Part shown: positions 54,590 through 64,000 of the stretch, in pieces
How positions within the stretch are numbered: position 1 is the first letter of the stretch
How the letters are laid out: each line of letters opens with the position of its first letter
From: Pomphorhynchus laevis
Taxonomy: Eukaryota > Acanthocephala > Palaeacanthocephala > Echinorhynchida > Pomphorhynchidae
Direction: 5' to 3'
Length of the DNA stretch: 64,000 nucleotides
Assembly (NCBI GenBank): GCA_012934845.2
Contig: WNNJ02000726.1
Span: 124,001 to 188,000 of the forward strand
Made by a program: the position numbers and the translations under genes
The notes under the pieces: model-generated
Seen by the model: the letters and a program-made list of their open reading frames with translations, nothing else
Databases searched by the model: none
What the model was told of the DNA's origin: nothing

Positions 54590-57500
54590 ATGACGGAAGT
54601 GATAGATTCAAATTTGGTTGAACAGGCTTGCGATGATGAATTTATCGAAGTCAAACGCAAACGACCGAAGAAGATCGAAGACGATGACATGAAAGACGCA
54701 AATGATGTTCTTAATGAAGAAAGTAAACCCGTGTCTAATGTAAGTACTATAAGTTTAATATGTAAGGTGGCATAGTAAGAATGACAAAAATCCATATCTG
54801 TGGAAATATTAATGAAGGGAATTAATGTTACACAAAAATATGAAACTTTTGACTATCAGTTCTCATCAATCTGATAAAAAATGATGCAACTTCGAGGGAA
54901 TTTAAGAGGCTTTCATATTCCCCTAAAGTTCTACAAGGTATACTATACACCAGAGGTGACCAACACTTTTCGATGAAGCGCTAATTTCCATTACAGAGAA
55001 TGCGCCAATTATTTGTTGAAGAACCCACACATTTTTCAAATATTTACCCTTTTCAATCAAAAATGTTGAAAAAATATACAATTTTGTTTTCATTAATAAG
55101 TAAAGTGTCCAAACTAACTTTTGGAAATAATCGTAAAATAACTGAAAATTTTTATTAACAACTTTATAAGAAAAATCCCGTCTTTATTAAAAGATAATGC
55201 GCCATCATACATCGTCCAATGCGCCACGAGTTGGTCACCTCTGCTATACACGAATCTGATCATAAAATACCATATTATCGTAACTTCTTTTAAATGATAA
55301 AGTACCTTGTAGTTCCACAAAGTATACTATACACGAATCTGTTCATAAAATACCATATTATCATAACTTCTTTTAAATAATAAAATGTACAGTTTCGTTT
55401 TTTTAATCGGTTCTAGTTAAGTTTTTTTATATTTCGTAAATACTAATTTTATTGTCAGTTAAGTGATTTAATTTGCAATTCTGTTCCCTAGCTAGATAAA
55501 ATTTTTGTAAGTTTAAAAAATCTATTATGAATTAAACTGTATTAAACTTGATTCATGCGAAAAGTCAGAAATGACAAAAATTAAATGACTTTCCGCATTT
55601 TATTGTCAATTTAAACAATTTAAAATTTTATTTGAAATTAATAAAAATAAATTATTCGAGACACTTATGCAAATCTCTAAATTCAAATTTCATTAACTTA
55701 ACTTTAATTTGCAGGTAATTCACAATGTCATCGAATATCATTCTTCAATATTAATATCATTCAAATATATTAAACTTTTAATACTTCAATTTTTTCAACG
55801 TTTACCTGATAATATTTTTTATGCTCCGCTTATTATATTTTACCAAATATAATTATTCACGCAAAAAACCTTTTGTAAAATAAAAATGTGTTGCTTTTTT
55901 TATTAATTTTTGCATTAACGCTTATGAGTTTAACATTATTTATCTGATTAACTGCTGATTTAGGCTATTAATTCAGGTATATTTAGCTATTTATTGATTA
56001 TTGAAAAACTCTAATTTATGTTTATTAAATAAAATATTGTTATCTTAAAGTCCTTATTTATTTTTCATAGGAAGCTGGCACTCGCGTTGTTTGGATACCT
56101 CCTAATCGTTACACACCGTTGAGAGAAAATTGGATGAAAATTTATTCGGCAGTGGTCGATCAACTCAAGTTACAGATTCGATTTAATACTAGGAAACGAT
56201 TTGTTGAGATAAGATGTACTGATGGTGATAAAGACAACAAGTTACTTCAAAAGGCTGAAGACTTTGTTCGTGCGTTTGCTCTTGGATTTGAAATACAGGT
56301 ATTGATTTTATCAGTAATAAAACGTTTATTTATTTTTTAAAAAATTAGAATTAATTATGCAATTATTTCTTATTGCAGAAATAATTAATTATATAGGAGT
56401 TAATTAATTAATATATAGGAGTTAATATTAATATATAATTAATAATAATTAATATAAAGGGAGCTTAATATTATATGTAATAAAATATTATATTATATAA
56501 AATAATATTATTTTATAATAATATTTTATATAATATTTTATAATATTATATTATACTGTTAATATTATATAAAATATTAACGACAACCGGGGACTTGTAA
56601 GTATCCCTACAACCCCTGCCGTAGCTTCCGTTGGTAACTTCCGAATAGTCCAAGATTCAAGCTTGATCCAAAAGTTTAGTTTCACTTCCAGAATAGTGAA
56701 GAGACGTCACTCCGACTATTTCTAGACCAAAGCGAATAATCTCTCTAACTAATTATAATTCCTTCTCCGCCAGCGAGCTGAAATTCCACATTTATACATG
56801 GAGGCTAGTCCGCTTCCAATGTTGATGCCTCTTTAGCTGTCTTCATACAACGACCCGGTCACACGGCACCCGGCAATGAAAACTCATCCGGTCAGTGGAG
56901 AGTTGATTATTGTGGTCAACTCACATTATATATAAGATATAATATTATATTGTAATATAATATTTTATTTTATTATACATAGAATATAATATTTTATGAG
57001 ATAAAAAATTATCTAAAAGTTGTTATAATCCTAAATAATATGGTCCAGTTTGTACTGGAACATCTAATAAGAAATAATACATTTATTATTTCCACAGTAA
57101 TTTGTTCTAATACAAATCTAAATCGTTTTGTTAACCTTGATTTCTTAAATATTTACTAAAAACGTACGAATAAACGACATTAGAGTTGATTCACTTGTTT
57201 ATTCACTTTATTATAGTAAGTAATACACTTCTGAAATTAACGCAAAATGATAGCTCGTAAAATAATAAACTGTTACCTTTCAGTTAATGAAATATCATAT
57301 TAAATCTTTCAGGACAAAGCGTCAACAATCTATGAATAGCAAATTACTAAATGAGTATGAAATAAATGATGCGTTTAATTAAGTTATCGATATTACTTTA
57401 AAATATACAACTCGTTTATAACGTAGTTTACAACTAAAGATATTTAAAGTTGGCGTATCAGTTTTATATAAAGACTTTTTTTTAATTATACCACGAGCTA

Positions 57501-57900
57501 TAATTAGCCGATGAAAGAATATTTTGGTATAAAGAATATTTTTCAAATCTTACAAATGTCTGACATTATAAATTTTGAGCTTTAAATGAACTAAGTCACC
57601 GACGGAATATATCAGCTTGGATTTTAAACTACGATTGTTTGTTATTGATGTAATTTTGTTTACATATTAAGGATGCTATTGCTTTAATTCGTCTCGATGA
57701 TTTGTTCATTCAATCTTTCGAAATTACGGATGGTATTAAAGTATTCAGTTGTAATAATTCAATTGTAATTATTTCCATTTAGTGAAACGTTTGAAAGGAG
57801 ATCATCTTTCCAGAGCTATTGGTCGACTTGCTGGTAAGGATGGAAGAACAAAGTATGCAATTGAAAACAGCACAAAAACTAGAATCGTTTTGGCTGATAA
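54590..57900 (+). CDS. PNO1: RNA-binding protein PNO1 (partner of NOB1), 5' four exons
   Basis: Exons: 54590-54739, 56071-56298, 57672-57732, 57783-57900, with GT-AG introns; the last ends in phase 2 at GTAAGA. About 185 residues are encoded. PNO1/Dim2 is a KH-domain protein that guides late 18S processing in pre-40S particles with the nuclease NOB1. Seen: an acidic/basic N-terminal tail with KRKRPKK, then [35 protein letters not shown] and [15 protein letters not shown] (first KH region), [20 protein letters not shown], and [20 protein letters not shown] with KTRIVLAD (second KH region, GxxG-type loop). The last exon (IHILGS...N-terminal to the C-end) is not found before 64000 and should lie beyond the window. 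Introns are 1331, 1373 and 50 nt; intron 1 holds a hAT MITE. Confidence 0.93.
54951..55243. mobile_element. hAT-type MITE in PNO1 intron 1
   Basis: Perfect 14-bp inverted ends CAGAGGTGACCAAC (54951-54964) and GTTGGTCACCTCTG (55230-55243), with an exact 8-bp target duplication CTATACAC (54943-54950 and 55244-55251). CAGRG ends with 8-bp duplications are characteristic of hAT elements. 293 bp, no transposase. Confidence 0.92.
55244..55385 (+). repeat. Tandem duplication, period about 82 bp
   Basis: CTATACACGAATCTG(A/T)TCAT and the next 50 bp occur at 55244 and 55326 with few differences. The hAT MITE inserted in or next to one unit. Confidence 0.75.
56580..56935. other. GC-richer island in PNO1 intron 2
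   Basis: About 350 bp (ACAACCGGGGACTTGTAAGT ... ACACGGCACCCGGCAATGAA) stands out from AT-only flanks. No open frame, no tRNA-like A/B boxes I trust. Probably a SINE or part of an unknown element. Confidence 0.4.
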
Positions 57901-58316
57901 GTAAGATGCAATTTTAGATATTAAATGATTATTATAATTGTAAACCATTTTCATTAAATCTTATGCTAACTCAAACATAAGATAAGATTAAAAACTATAA
58001 AGTTTATCTTATTTCGTCTTAGAGGAATTAATTCCGTTTTTTCTTGTACACTGAATTAGTAAAAATAAAGAAAATGTTTTATATATTATTTTATTGAAAA
58101 GTATGCATATATAGGAAACGTTTAGATATAATAGAAACAAAAAACATTAACTTTGTCCAATAAACTTTTAATCGAAAAAATCTAGTTTTGTAAATATTAT
58201 TGATAATCTTTAAATAATTATATCTTGGAAAATAGTTGTAATCAATAAATAGTTTATTGTATTATTTATTTAATTAATAAATTAATTTATAAATTTATTA
58301 AATTGGTAAGTAATTG
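57901..58316. other. PNO1 last-intron sequence, empty
   Basis: AT-rich. No feature. Confidence 0.5.
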
Positions 58317-58990
58317 TAATTTTATAACTAATTGGAATTATTTTCTAGTATTTCTATAATTAATAAACCCATAATTAATTTTAATTATTCACAATTATAA
58401 TTTCAAAATTATTAGTTGATATAAATTATATCAAATCTTATATATCAATTGTTTATTATTTATAGTTATAATAATTTAATTCTTTATTTTTATATACAAT
58501 ATACTTTGTATTAGAATAAGATACTTGGTAATCACATTTAATCAGAGGAAATACGTCATTAACACGTGTTTTGCCCCGCTGCTATGTTGGGTCGGGGAAT
58601 AGGGGTCGAAACATGATAAAACAGCAGTTCCTGACATCTAATCATTTTTCTAATACATCGTATATTATTTATACGATGATTTATTATTCGAATATTTTAT
58701 TATTCCACCGGCACGCCAATGGGCCTTATTGATGGTTGATGTTCGTTTGGGCGAAGAACGCTGTCGTACCATCGTAGTCGCCTATTCGCGAAGTAAATAA
58801 CTAATTATTAATAATTATAACTAATTGGAATTATTTTCTAGTATTTCTATAATTAATCAACCCATAATTAATTTTAATTATTCACAATTATTATTTCAAA
58901 ATTATTAGTTGATATAAATTATATCAAATCTTATATATCAATTGTTTATTATTTATAGTTATAATAATTTAATTCTTTATTTTTATAAAG
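58317..58990 (+). repeat. Tandem duplication, period about 503 bp
   Basis: AACTAATTGGAATTATTTTC and about 170 bp after it occur at 58317-58488 and 58820-58990 with very few changes. Between them lie a family R piece (58490-58700, with CCCCGCTGCTATGTTGGG) and a possible RLE element 3' tail (58712-58800, CACGCCAATGGGCC). Confidence 0.8.
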
Positions 58991-59079
58991 AATTTTAAGT
59001 CATTTTAAAAATGACATTGTTCTACATTATAAAAATGTAGCAACGATTTTTAATAGTTGCTACATCTTCTATTAAAGAT

Positions 59080-59925
59080 GAATGAATGAATGAATGACTC
59101 CTTTATTTGCAAAAACAGTAGTGTGCAGATATCTTTGCTCACACAACGACAAAAATAAAAATGTTACAACAACAAAAATAATGTAGAAATAAATGAATAC
59201 CAACAAAAATGTACATGTTTTTTCAAATATACTTAAGGCCTTGATATAAAAACTCATTTTTAAATTTTCTGTCTTCGCGATCGGTGCATGAACATAAGTG
59301 TTTCTTAAATTTCGAGTCGTTTCCAACCATCGAAAATCGTCGTCTACGCTGTTTTCTTGAAGCTGATGTATCAACTCTTAATCAGTAGATATTTTAAGTA
59401 TTGTGTTTTGAAATACTGTCATCACCGGCGTCAACTTCACTCCACAAATCTTCTCCGCATACTTACGAACACTATCCAATTTAGCTCCGTCACGCTCGCT
59501 GTGTGAGCAAAAACACGGATATCCGTAAGTTATAAGATATCTGATAGTTGAAGTATAAGTTTTAGTTGTGATGATGCTGCACCTAAGTATTTCAATTTCC
59601 TTACGAAAAATAACTCGATGCGCATTTGCGTGATATATTATGTATACGCCTAGCCCATTGCATATTAGCTGCATAATGCATACCTAATATTTCTATATTC
59701 TCAACTCATTAAATTGTGATCAAGTAGTCCTGATAAGTGTTTTTTCCGCGAAATGTAAAACGGATTATTTTGGATTTATTCCGATTAACAGATAGTGAGT
59801 TTTCCTCACACCATTTTATTAGATTATCTATTTCATATGCAGCTATTAAATTCGACGAAGACATATCTGGTTGAGATATAATTATAGGAATGTCATCCGC
59901 GTACTTTATGCATTTCGAAGCTTAA
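59080..59925 (-). mobile_element. LINE fragment I (RT C-terminal half)
   Basis: Minus strand: KYADDIPIIISQPD near 59920, then IDNLIKWCEENSLSVNRNKS and, in 59674-59378, ITYGYPCFCSHSERDGAKLD with KYAEKICGVKLTPV. 59374-59072 continues the C-terminus. It ends in a (ATTC)n 3' repeat (GAATGAATGAATGAATGA on plus), a typical CR1-type tail. Frame breaks present. Confidence 0.75.
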
Positions 59926-60039
59926 AAAGATAAAAAACATAAAACAATAAAAAAAAACTTTCTTTGAAAGATTGATCTCGATAAGAACATTAATTTTCTC
60001 TGTTCATTAGATTGAACCATCCTGAGTGTAGCCAAAAAA

Positions 60040-60960
60040 TTATCCATGCACATTGATTGCTACAAAACAAAATTTAGAGACCAAACGGTTTGAAAATATT
60101 TAGTTCTTCCCTGTTTAGTAAAACGTCAGAAATTGCATCGCGCACTGTCTAAAAATATATCTTGCATACGTTCAGATAAGTCCATGGTTGTTCGAAAAGC
60201 AAATAAAAATAAGGGGTAGATTAAACTAGTTCAAGAAGCCGAAAGGCAATTAGCATAGATGTGTACGACCTGGCTACTGCATAAAATCTATATCGTAAAA
60301 AATCTGATGTAAAAGAGTGTAGAGAAAAATACCGATGATGAACGATTAAGAGCTAAACGTATGTCACACAATAGTAAATCAGGTAACTTTTACATATTAT
60401 CCTAGACTAACAAAATGTTCTTTGAACGAATCGTACCATCGACATAGGCATGATTGAGGCATTTACACAACATATTAATTCCTACATTAGATCATAGAAT
60501 GTAACAATGACTGGATATTATTAACATGTTCAGCCATGTTCACATGTTCAGTCATTGTACACTGCAATTCCTATGGGGGATAAATAAACGCGAAGTTGTT
60601 TTTACTTAAAGCAAGTTATACAGAAACTACAATGATGCAAGTCTCATAATAGTTGTCCTGAAAAAAAAACAGTCTTCAAATTCGATGACAAGTTATACAT
60701 TCAAAAAATCGAATGCGGAATGGGTACACCCGTTTTCCCGGTGTTTGCAGCTCTTTATTTAATAACTATACAAGTAAATCTTTTTTTCGCAATATCCAAT
60801 TACACCCGTATAATTACAATGTGCACTACATAGACGATTTCATTATGATTTAAAATAACTCGTTAGATCATCTTGAAGAATACATGCATAGAATTAATGC
60901 ATGTATTTATACTATGCATGTATTGATTAATAGAATAATAATATAGAATCAATAATGCGC
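60040..60960 (+). mobile_element. Penelope-type PLE RT fragment
   Basis: Plus-strand scraps in changing frames: KSMVVRKANKNKG (60185), IECGMGTPVFPVFAALYLIT (60708-60767) and HYIDDFIM (60823), the RT B' and YIDD blocks. A second lineage from the Naiad-type copies, judging by GMGTPV. Confidence 0.65.
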
Positions 60961-61219
60961 AATACCAAATATAAATATATGGATATAATTAAAGTATAAT
61001 AAAAAATGTAGCAACGTTTTTCGTTGACAACTATTTATAAAAAGTCTTAAATGATGAAATTTTGAACATATGTTTAGTTTTTACAGCAGATGTTCAGTGC
61101 TGTTCATTTTTGCCGTTTTATTATACATAAAAACATGCATCTGAACGAAAATAGCCTAAATACATTTATTGTATTTTTGACAATAGAAACTTCAGATGTA
61201 TAGAAATCATCAAAGAAAG

Positions 61220-62215
61220 TAGTTGCCTAAGGAGGGATCTCCGGCCGACCTTAAAAAGGATACCGCATTCGCTTATTGCACGGCTGCGCTGATTTGTTGC
61301 AAGAGCCAGCTGAATGCGCGTTTATCTTCTGTTGTCAGATCCAACCTCAAACCAAGCTGTCTCAAAAACGCAGAAGCGATTGAGTCAATGTGTTTTGATG
61401 GCGATGAGGACGAACGAATACTGTGGATCCTCGAGGCAGCTGTATTTGGTTCGTTTGAGCTGCTCCGCGTGGGCTGCAACAGCGCTAGCAGAAGATATTG
61501 CATGTGCGGCATGATTGGCGGCCAGGGTGTTCGGAAAAGTGAAATTCCAAACGAGTGTGCGGTCAGCTTTCCATGACATAAGATTCGCACCATCGGGTCG
61601 TTTGCCATCGTCTCGCGCTAAGTCTGCCGGTTCTAGTCTGGACGACGATCCTGAGGCAGCGATATCTCGAGGTAGCGGAACCGACACTCCGCAAATACAC
61701 TGATAAGTTGAAAGCATTGAACACCGAGCCTCCGCCACGGCGATAGAAATAAATCGGTCATTAAGTCGTGTGCCGACGGATGTGATCGGTAGTGTTTCAA
61801 GGAACGCCCCGAACCACTTTGATGCTACTGCGATAAATCGGGCTATAGATTCAGTTGTTCGTGCTTCCTCGACAAGTCTTCGTAGTGTTCGGCAATCCAC
61901 TGTTTTTGAGATATTTTATCCTATTGAATGGTGGTCCGAAACTCCTCGTTCCAATGATTTGTGGTATTTTCCCAGTCGAATTTTGAAGGGCTAAGAGTTA
62001 ACGGCGGACAGTTTATCAGCAATATCTTCTTCAGTCCCATTTTGTCGTTTATGGATGAACCGAACGCAGGAATGGCAGCCTCCAATGACTGGTAAACACC
62101 AAGACTTTCAAGATGGATCGGTAAGGTCGCTTGCCTCTGGCTTCGTTTGGTAGTGTCGGCTCGATATCCCTCACTAGTAACTACCTTCTTTGACGATTTC
62201 GATACATCAATTTGC
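61220..62215 (-). mobile_element. RLE-type retrotransposon C-terminal fragment (second lineage)
   Basis: Minus strand: a region ending KQWDCRTLRRLVEEART, then SKWFGAFLETLPITSVGTRL, a shortened CICGVS knuckle, and the nuclease: RDDGKRPDGANLMSWKADRT followed by LVWNFTFPNTLA and AEQLKRTKYSCLED. The RPDG...W...D spacing is that of a PD-(D/E)XK restriction-like nuclease. The family is related to, but clearly distinct from, the 1007-codon element. RT is absent. Confidence 0.7.
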
Positions 62216-62429
62216 CAATATTATTAAATTTATTATTATTTTATTATTTATTATTATGATTAAAAGTTAGGAATTAACATATTTCCGTAATATATCAATC
62301 TTTTTATTACCCTTCATGCAATTAAATCAAATTCCTTGAATTTAATTTAATTTGATATTTAACACAATATTATTAAAAATCAATTTAAACTATCAAGCCG
62401 AAAATATTCATGGGTAATAAGCAATATGC

Positions 62430-63250
62430 TTTGCATTAGAATAGAATACTAGATAATCAAATTTCATTAAAGGAAATACGTCAATATCATGTATTTGTCC
62501 CTGCTGCTATGTTGTGTCGAGGAATATGGGCCGAAAATTATTAACATAGCAATTCTTCCTGGTGACCTATAATCCTTATTCTTATACATCGTCTGTTATT
62601 TATTAGTCAATTCATAAAAATTGATTTTTAATTTAAATTTAAATTTTATATTTTAGCTTGATTTAAATATAAATACAGTGATATTTTTATGGATAATAAA
62701 TAATATACTTTGTAATAGAATAAGATACTATATAATTAAATTTAATCAGAGGAAATACGTCCTTAACACGTATTTGGCCCCGCTGCTATGTTGGGTAGAA
62801 GAAAAAAGGCCGAAACCTGATAGCATAGGAGTTCCTCCTGATGACCTCTAATTCTTATTTTGATACATCATCTATTATTTATTATTCAATTCATAAAAAT
62901 GATTTTTATTTTAAATTTCAATCTTTTATTTTAACTTAATTTAAATTATAGAAAATCTTTTATAAAAATTATTTATAATTTTATGAAATTTAATTATTTA
63001 TTATATAATATAAATATTATTACTTGAGTAATATTATTAATTGAGTAATATTATTACTCAATTCATAAAAATGACGTTTATTTTAAATTTCATTTTTTTT
63101 AACTTGATTTAAATTATAGAAAATTTAAATTATAGAACATCTAAAAGCAATTATTAATTTTATTATTTAATTATTAAATTTTGATTTAGCATTAATATGT
63201 TTTGTTTATTTTATAATTATATTAAATACGTAGACTCAGTTAGCTGATTT
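62430..63250 (+). repeat. Cluster of three family R copies
   Basis: Copies at about 62430-62640, 62690-63000 and 63045-63250 in one orientation. The first two carry the GCTGCTATGTTG(T/G)GT ... ATAGCA hairpin block and GACCT(A/C)TAAT(C/T)CTTATT; the third is the AT-rich end with ACGTAGACTCAGTTAGCTGA. Confidence 0.8.
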
Positions 63251-63279
63251 AATAATACATTAACTAATGAAATTTTAAG

Positions 63280-63470
63280 AATTGCAACAATATGTAATGA
63301 TATTGACTTCAAAATCATTAAAATAATTTAATAGATACATATTTTAAACTAGGTTACTATAAAAATAACATCAAGCAGAAAATAGTAAAATATATAAATC
63401 AACACAATAATAATATTATTTTTATTAAAAGATCTGCCCATAAATGCCATAGAATATCTATAATAATTTC
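63280..63470 (+). mobile_element. Naiad-type PLE fragment (RT thumb)
   Basis: YFKLGYYKNNIKQKIVKYIN (about 63330-63400) is the sense-strand equivalent of the stretch around 50560-50460 minus. Confidence 0.6.
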
Positions 63471-64000
63471 TCGATCAACTCCCAAATCATTTAAAATAAT
63501 TTTAATTTGTTACAAAAATAGGAATATGATATCATTAAAGGGTAATTAATTAAACGCAATATTTTTAATGTATGAAATAAGCTAATTAATTTAAATAAGT
63601 TGTAATCTATCTTTTTTTCAATAGGTCTATTTTACTTGGCCGTTTGTAAGAAATAAATCGCGGTTGTTTAATAATTATTTTAAAATTTAGATCGATGTAT
63701 TTACGCAAAAATTTTCTTTCCAAAGCCAGTTCTGTAGACGTTTGTACTTTCTTTCTTTATGGTTGTACAGTGGTTCATTTTATCAATATATTATCAAACC
63801 ACAAACCACCGACTTGTTGTTTTCTGAATATAACTTATATGAAAGGTCAATTGATTCTTTGAGTCATTTTCGTAATTTGGTACAATAGAATGCTCATAAT
63901 ACCTTTATTTGACCATATCACTTAATTTAGAAATTTTGTTGGTAATATTGATCTTTCAAGATATCTAGTGTATTGATTAATTACATAAATTAATAGAGAA
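63471..64000. other. AT-rich, no gene seen
   Basis: Expected to be the last PNO1 intron. No exon, repeat or RNA gene supported. Confidence 0.4.

Noticed and set aside
58317-58990. LTR retrotransposon with 170-bp LTRs
   Set aside because: The interior is only about 330 bp, holds unrelated repeat pieces and no primer-binding site; a tandem duplication explains it.
59072-59374. Host gene with a hydrophobic C-terminus
   Set aside because: Continuous with LINE RT motifs upstream on the same strand and ends in a LINE-type microsatellite.
63601-63650. Last exon of PNO1 after a possible acceptor near 63623
   Set aside because: The downstream translation has no match to the conserved IHILGS C-terminal region and stops quickly.

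Overview
This window is AT-rich invertebrate (metazoan) nuclear DNA. The evidence is four host genes with eukaryotic splice signals and very short 49-53 nt introns, set among LINEs, Penelope-like elements (PLEs), DNA transposons and foldback repeats. The minimal introns and possible trans-splice acceptors just upstream of start codons would fit a nematode-like animal, but the phylum is not certain.

Host genes: (1) PSMA5, 20S proteasome subunit alpha5, single exon, 2028-2768 (+). (2) An OST3/OST6-MAGT1/TUSC3 oxidoreductase subunit of the oligosaccharyltransferase, single exon, 11377-12360 (+). (3) A complete sulfide:quinone oxidoreductase (SQOR), nine exons, 36117-45535 (+), assembled here exon by exon; four introns are 49-53 nt and four are swollen by transposons. 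(4) PNO1 (partner of NOB1, 40S biogenesis), four exons from 54590 (+), running off the right edge. A 68-residue single-span membrane protein at 29853-30059 is probably also real but unidentified. A calreticulin/calnexin P-domain fragment sits alone between two LINEs at about 22.4-22.55 kb.

Layout: 0-8.3 kb holds PLE pieces, foldback elements, PSMA5 and a PLE with two tandem hammerhead ribozyme copies. 8.3-13.2 kb is quiet apart from the OST3/6 gene. 13.2-21.7 kb holds three copies of one retrotransposon family with a restriction-like endonuclease (RLE); one copy keeps an uninterrupted 1007-codon frame. 21.7-33 kb is a pile of CR1/Jockey-like LINEs, a MULE transposase remnant and an unidentified coding-like patch. 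33-38.4 kb holds copies of an AT-rich dispersed repeat, one split by a 5'-truncated LINE with an open 581-codon frame, another by an 841-bp terminal-inverted-repeat element. 36-45.5 kb is SQOR. 46-53 kb is dominated by decayed PLEs with an N-terminal GIY-YIG domain (Naiad-like arrangement). 53.5-54.5 kb is a large foldback, followed by PNO1 and more retroelement debris to the right edge.

The host genes are unrelated housekeeping functions (protein degradation, N-glycosylation, sulfide oxidation, ribosome assembly) and no operon logic links them. The most unusual features are three repeat families with hammerhead-like cores, many short perfect hairpins including an abutting chain at 38.3 kb, and a perfect two-piece templated filler at 4.1 kb.
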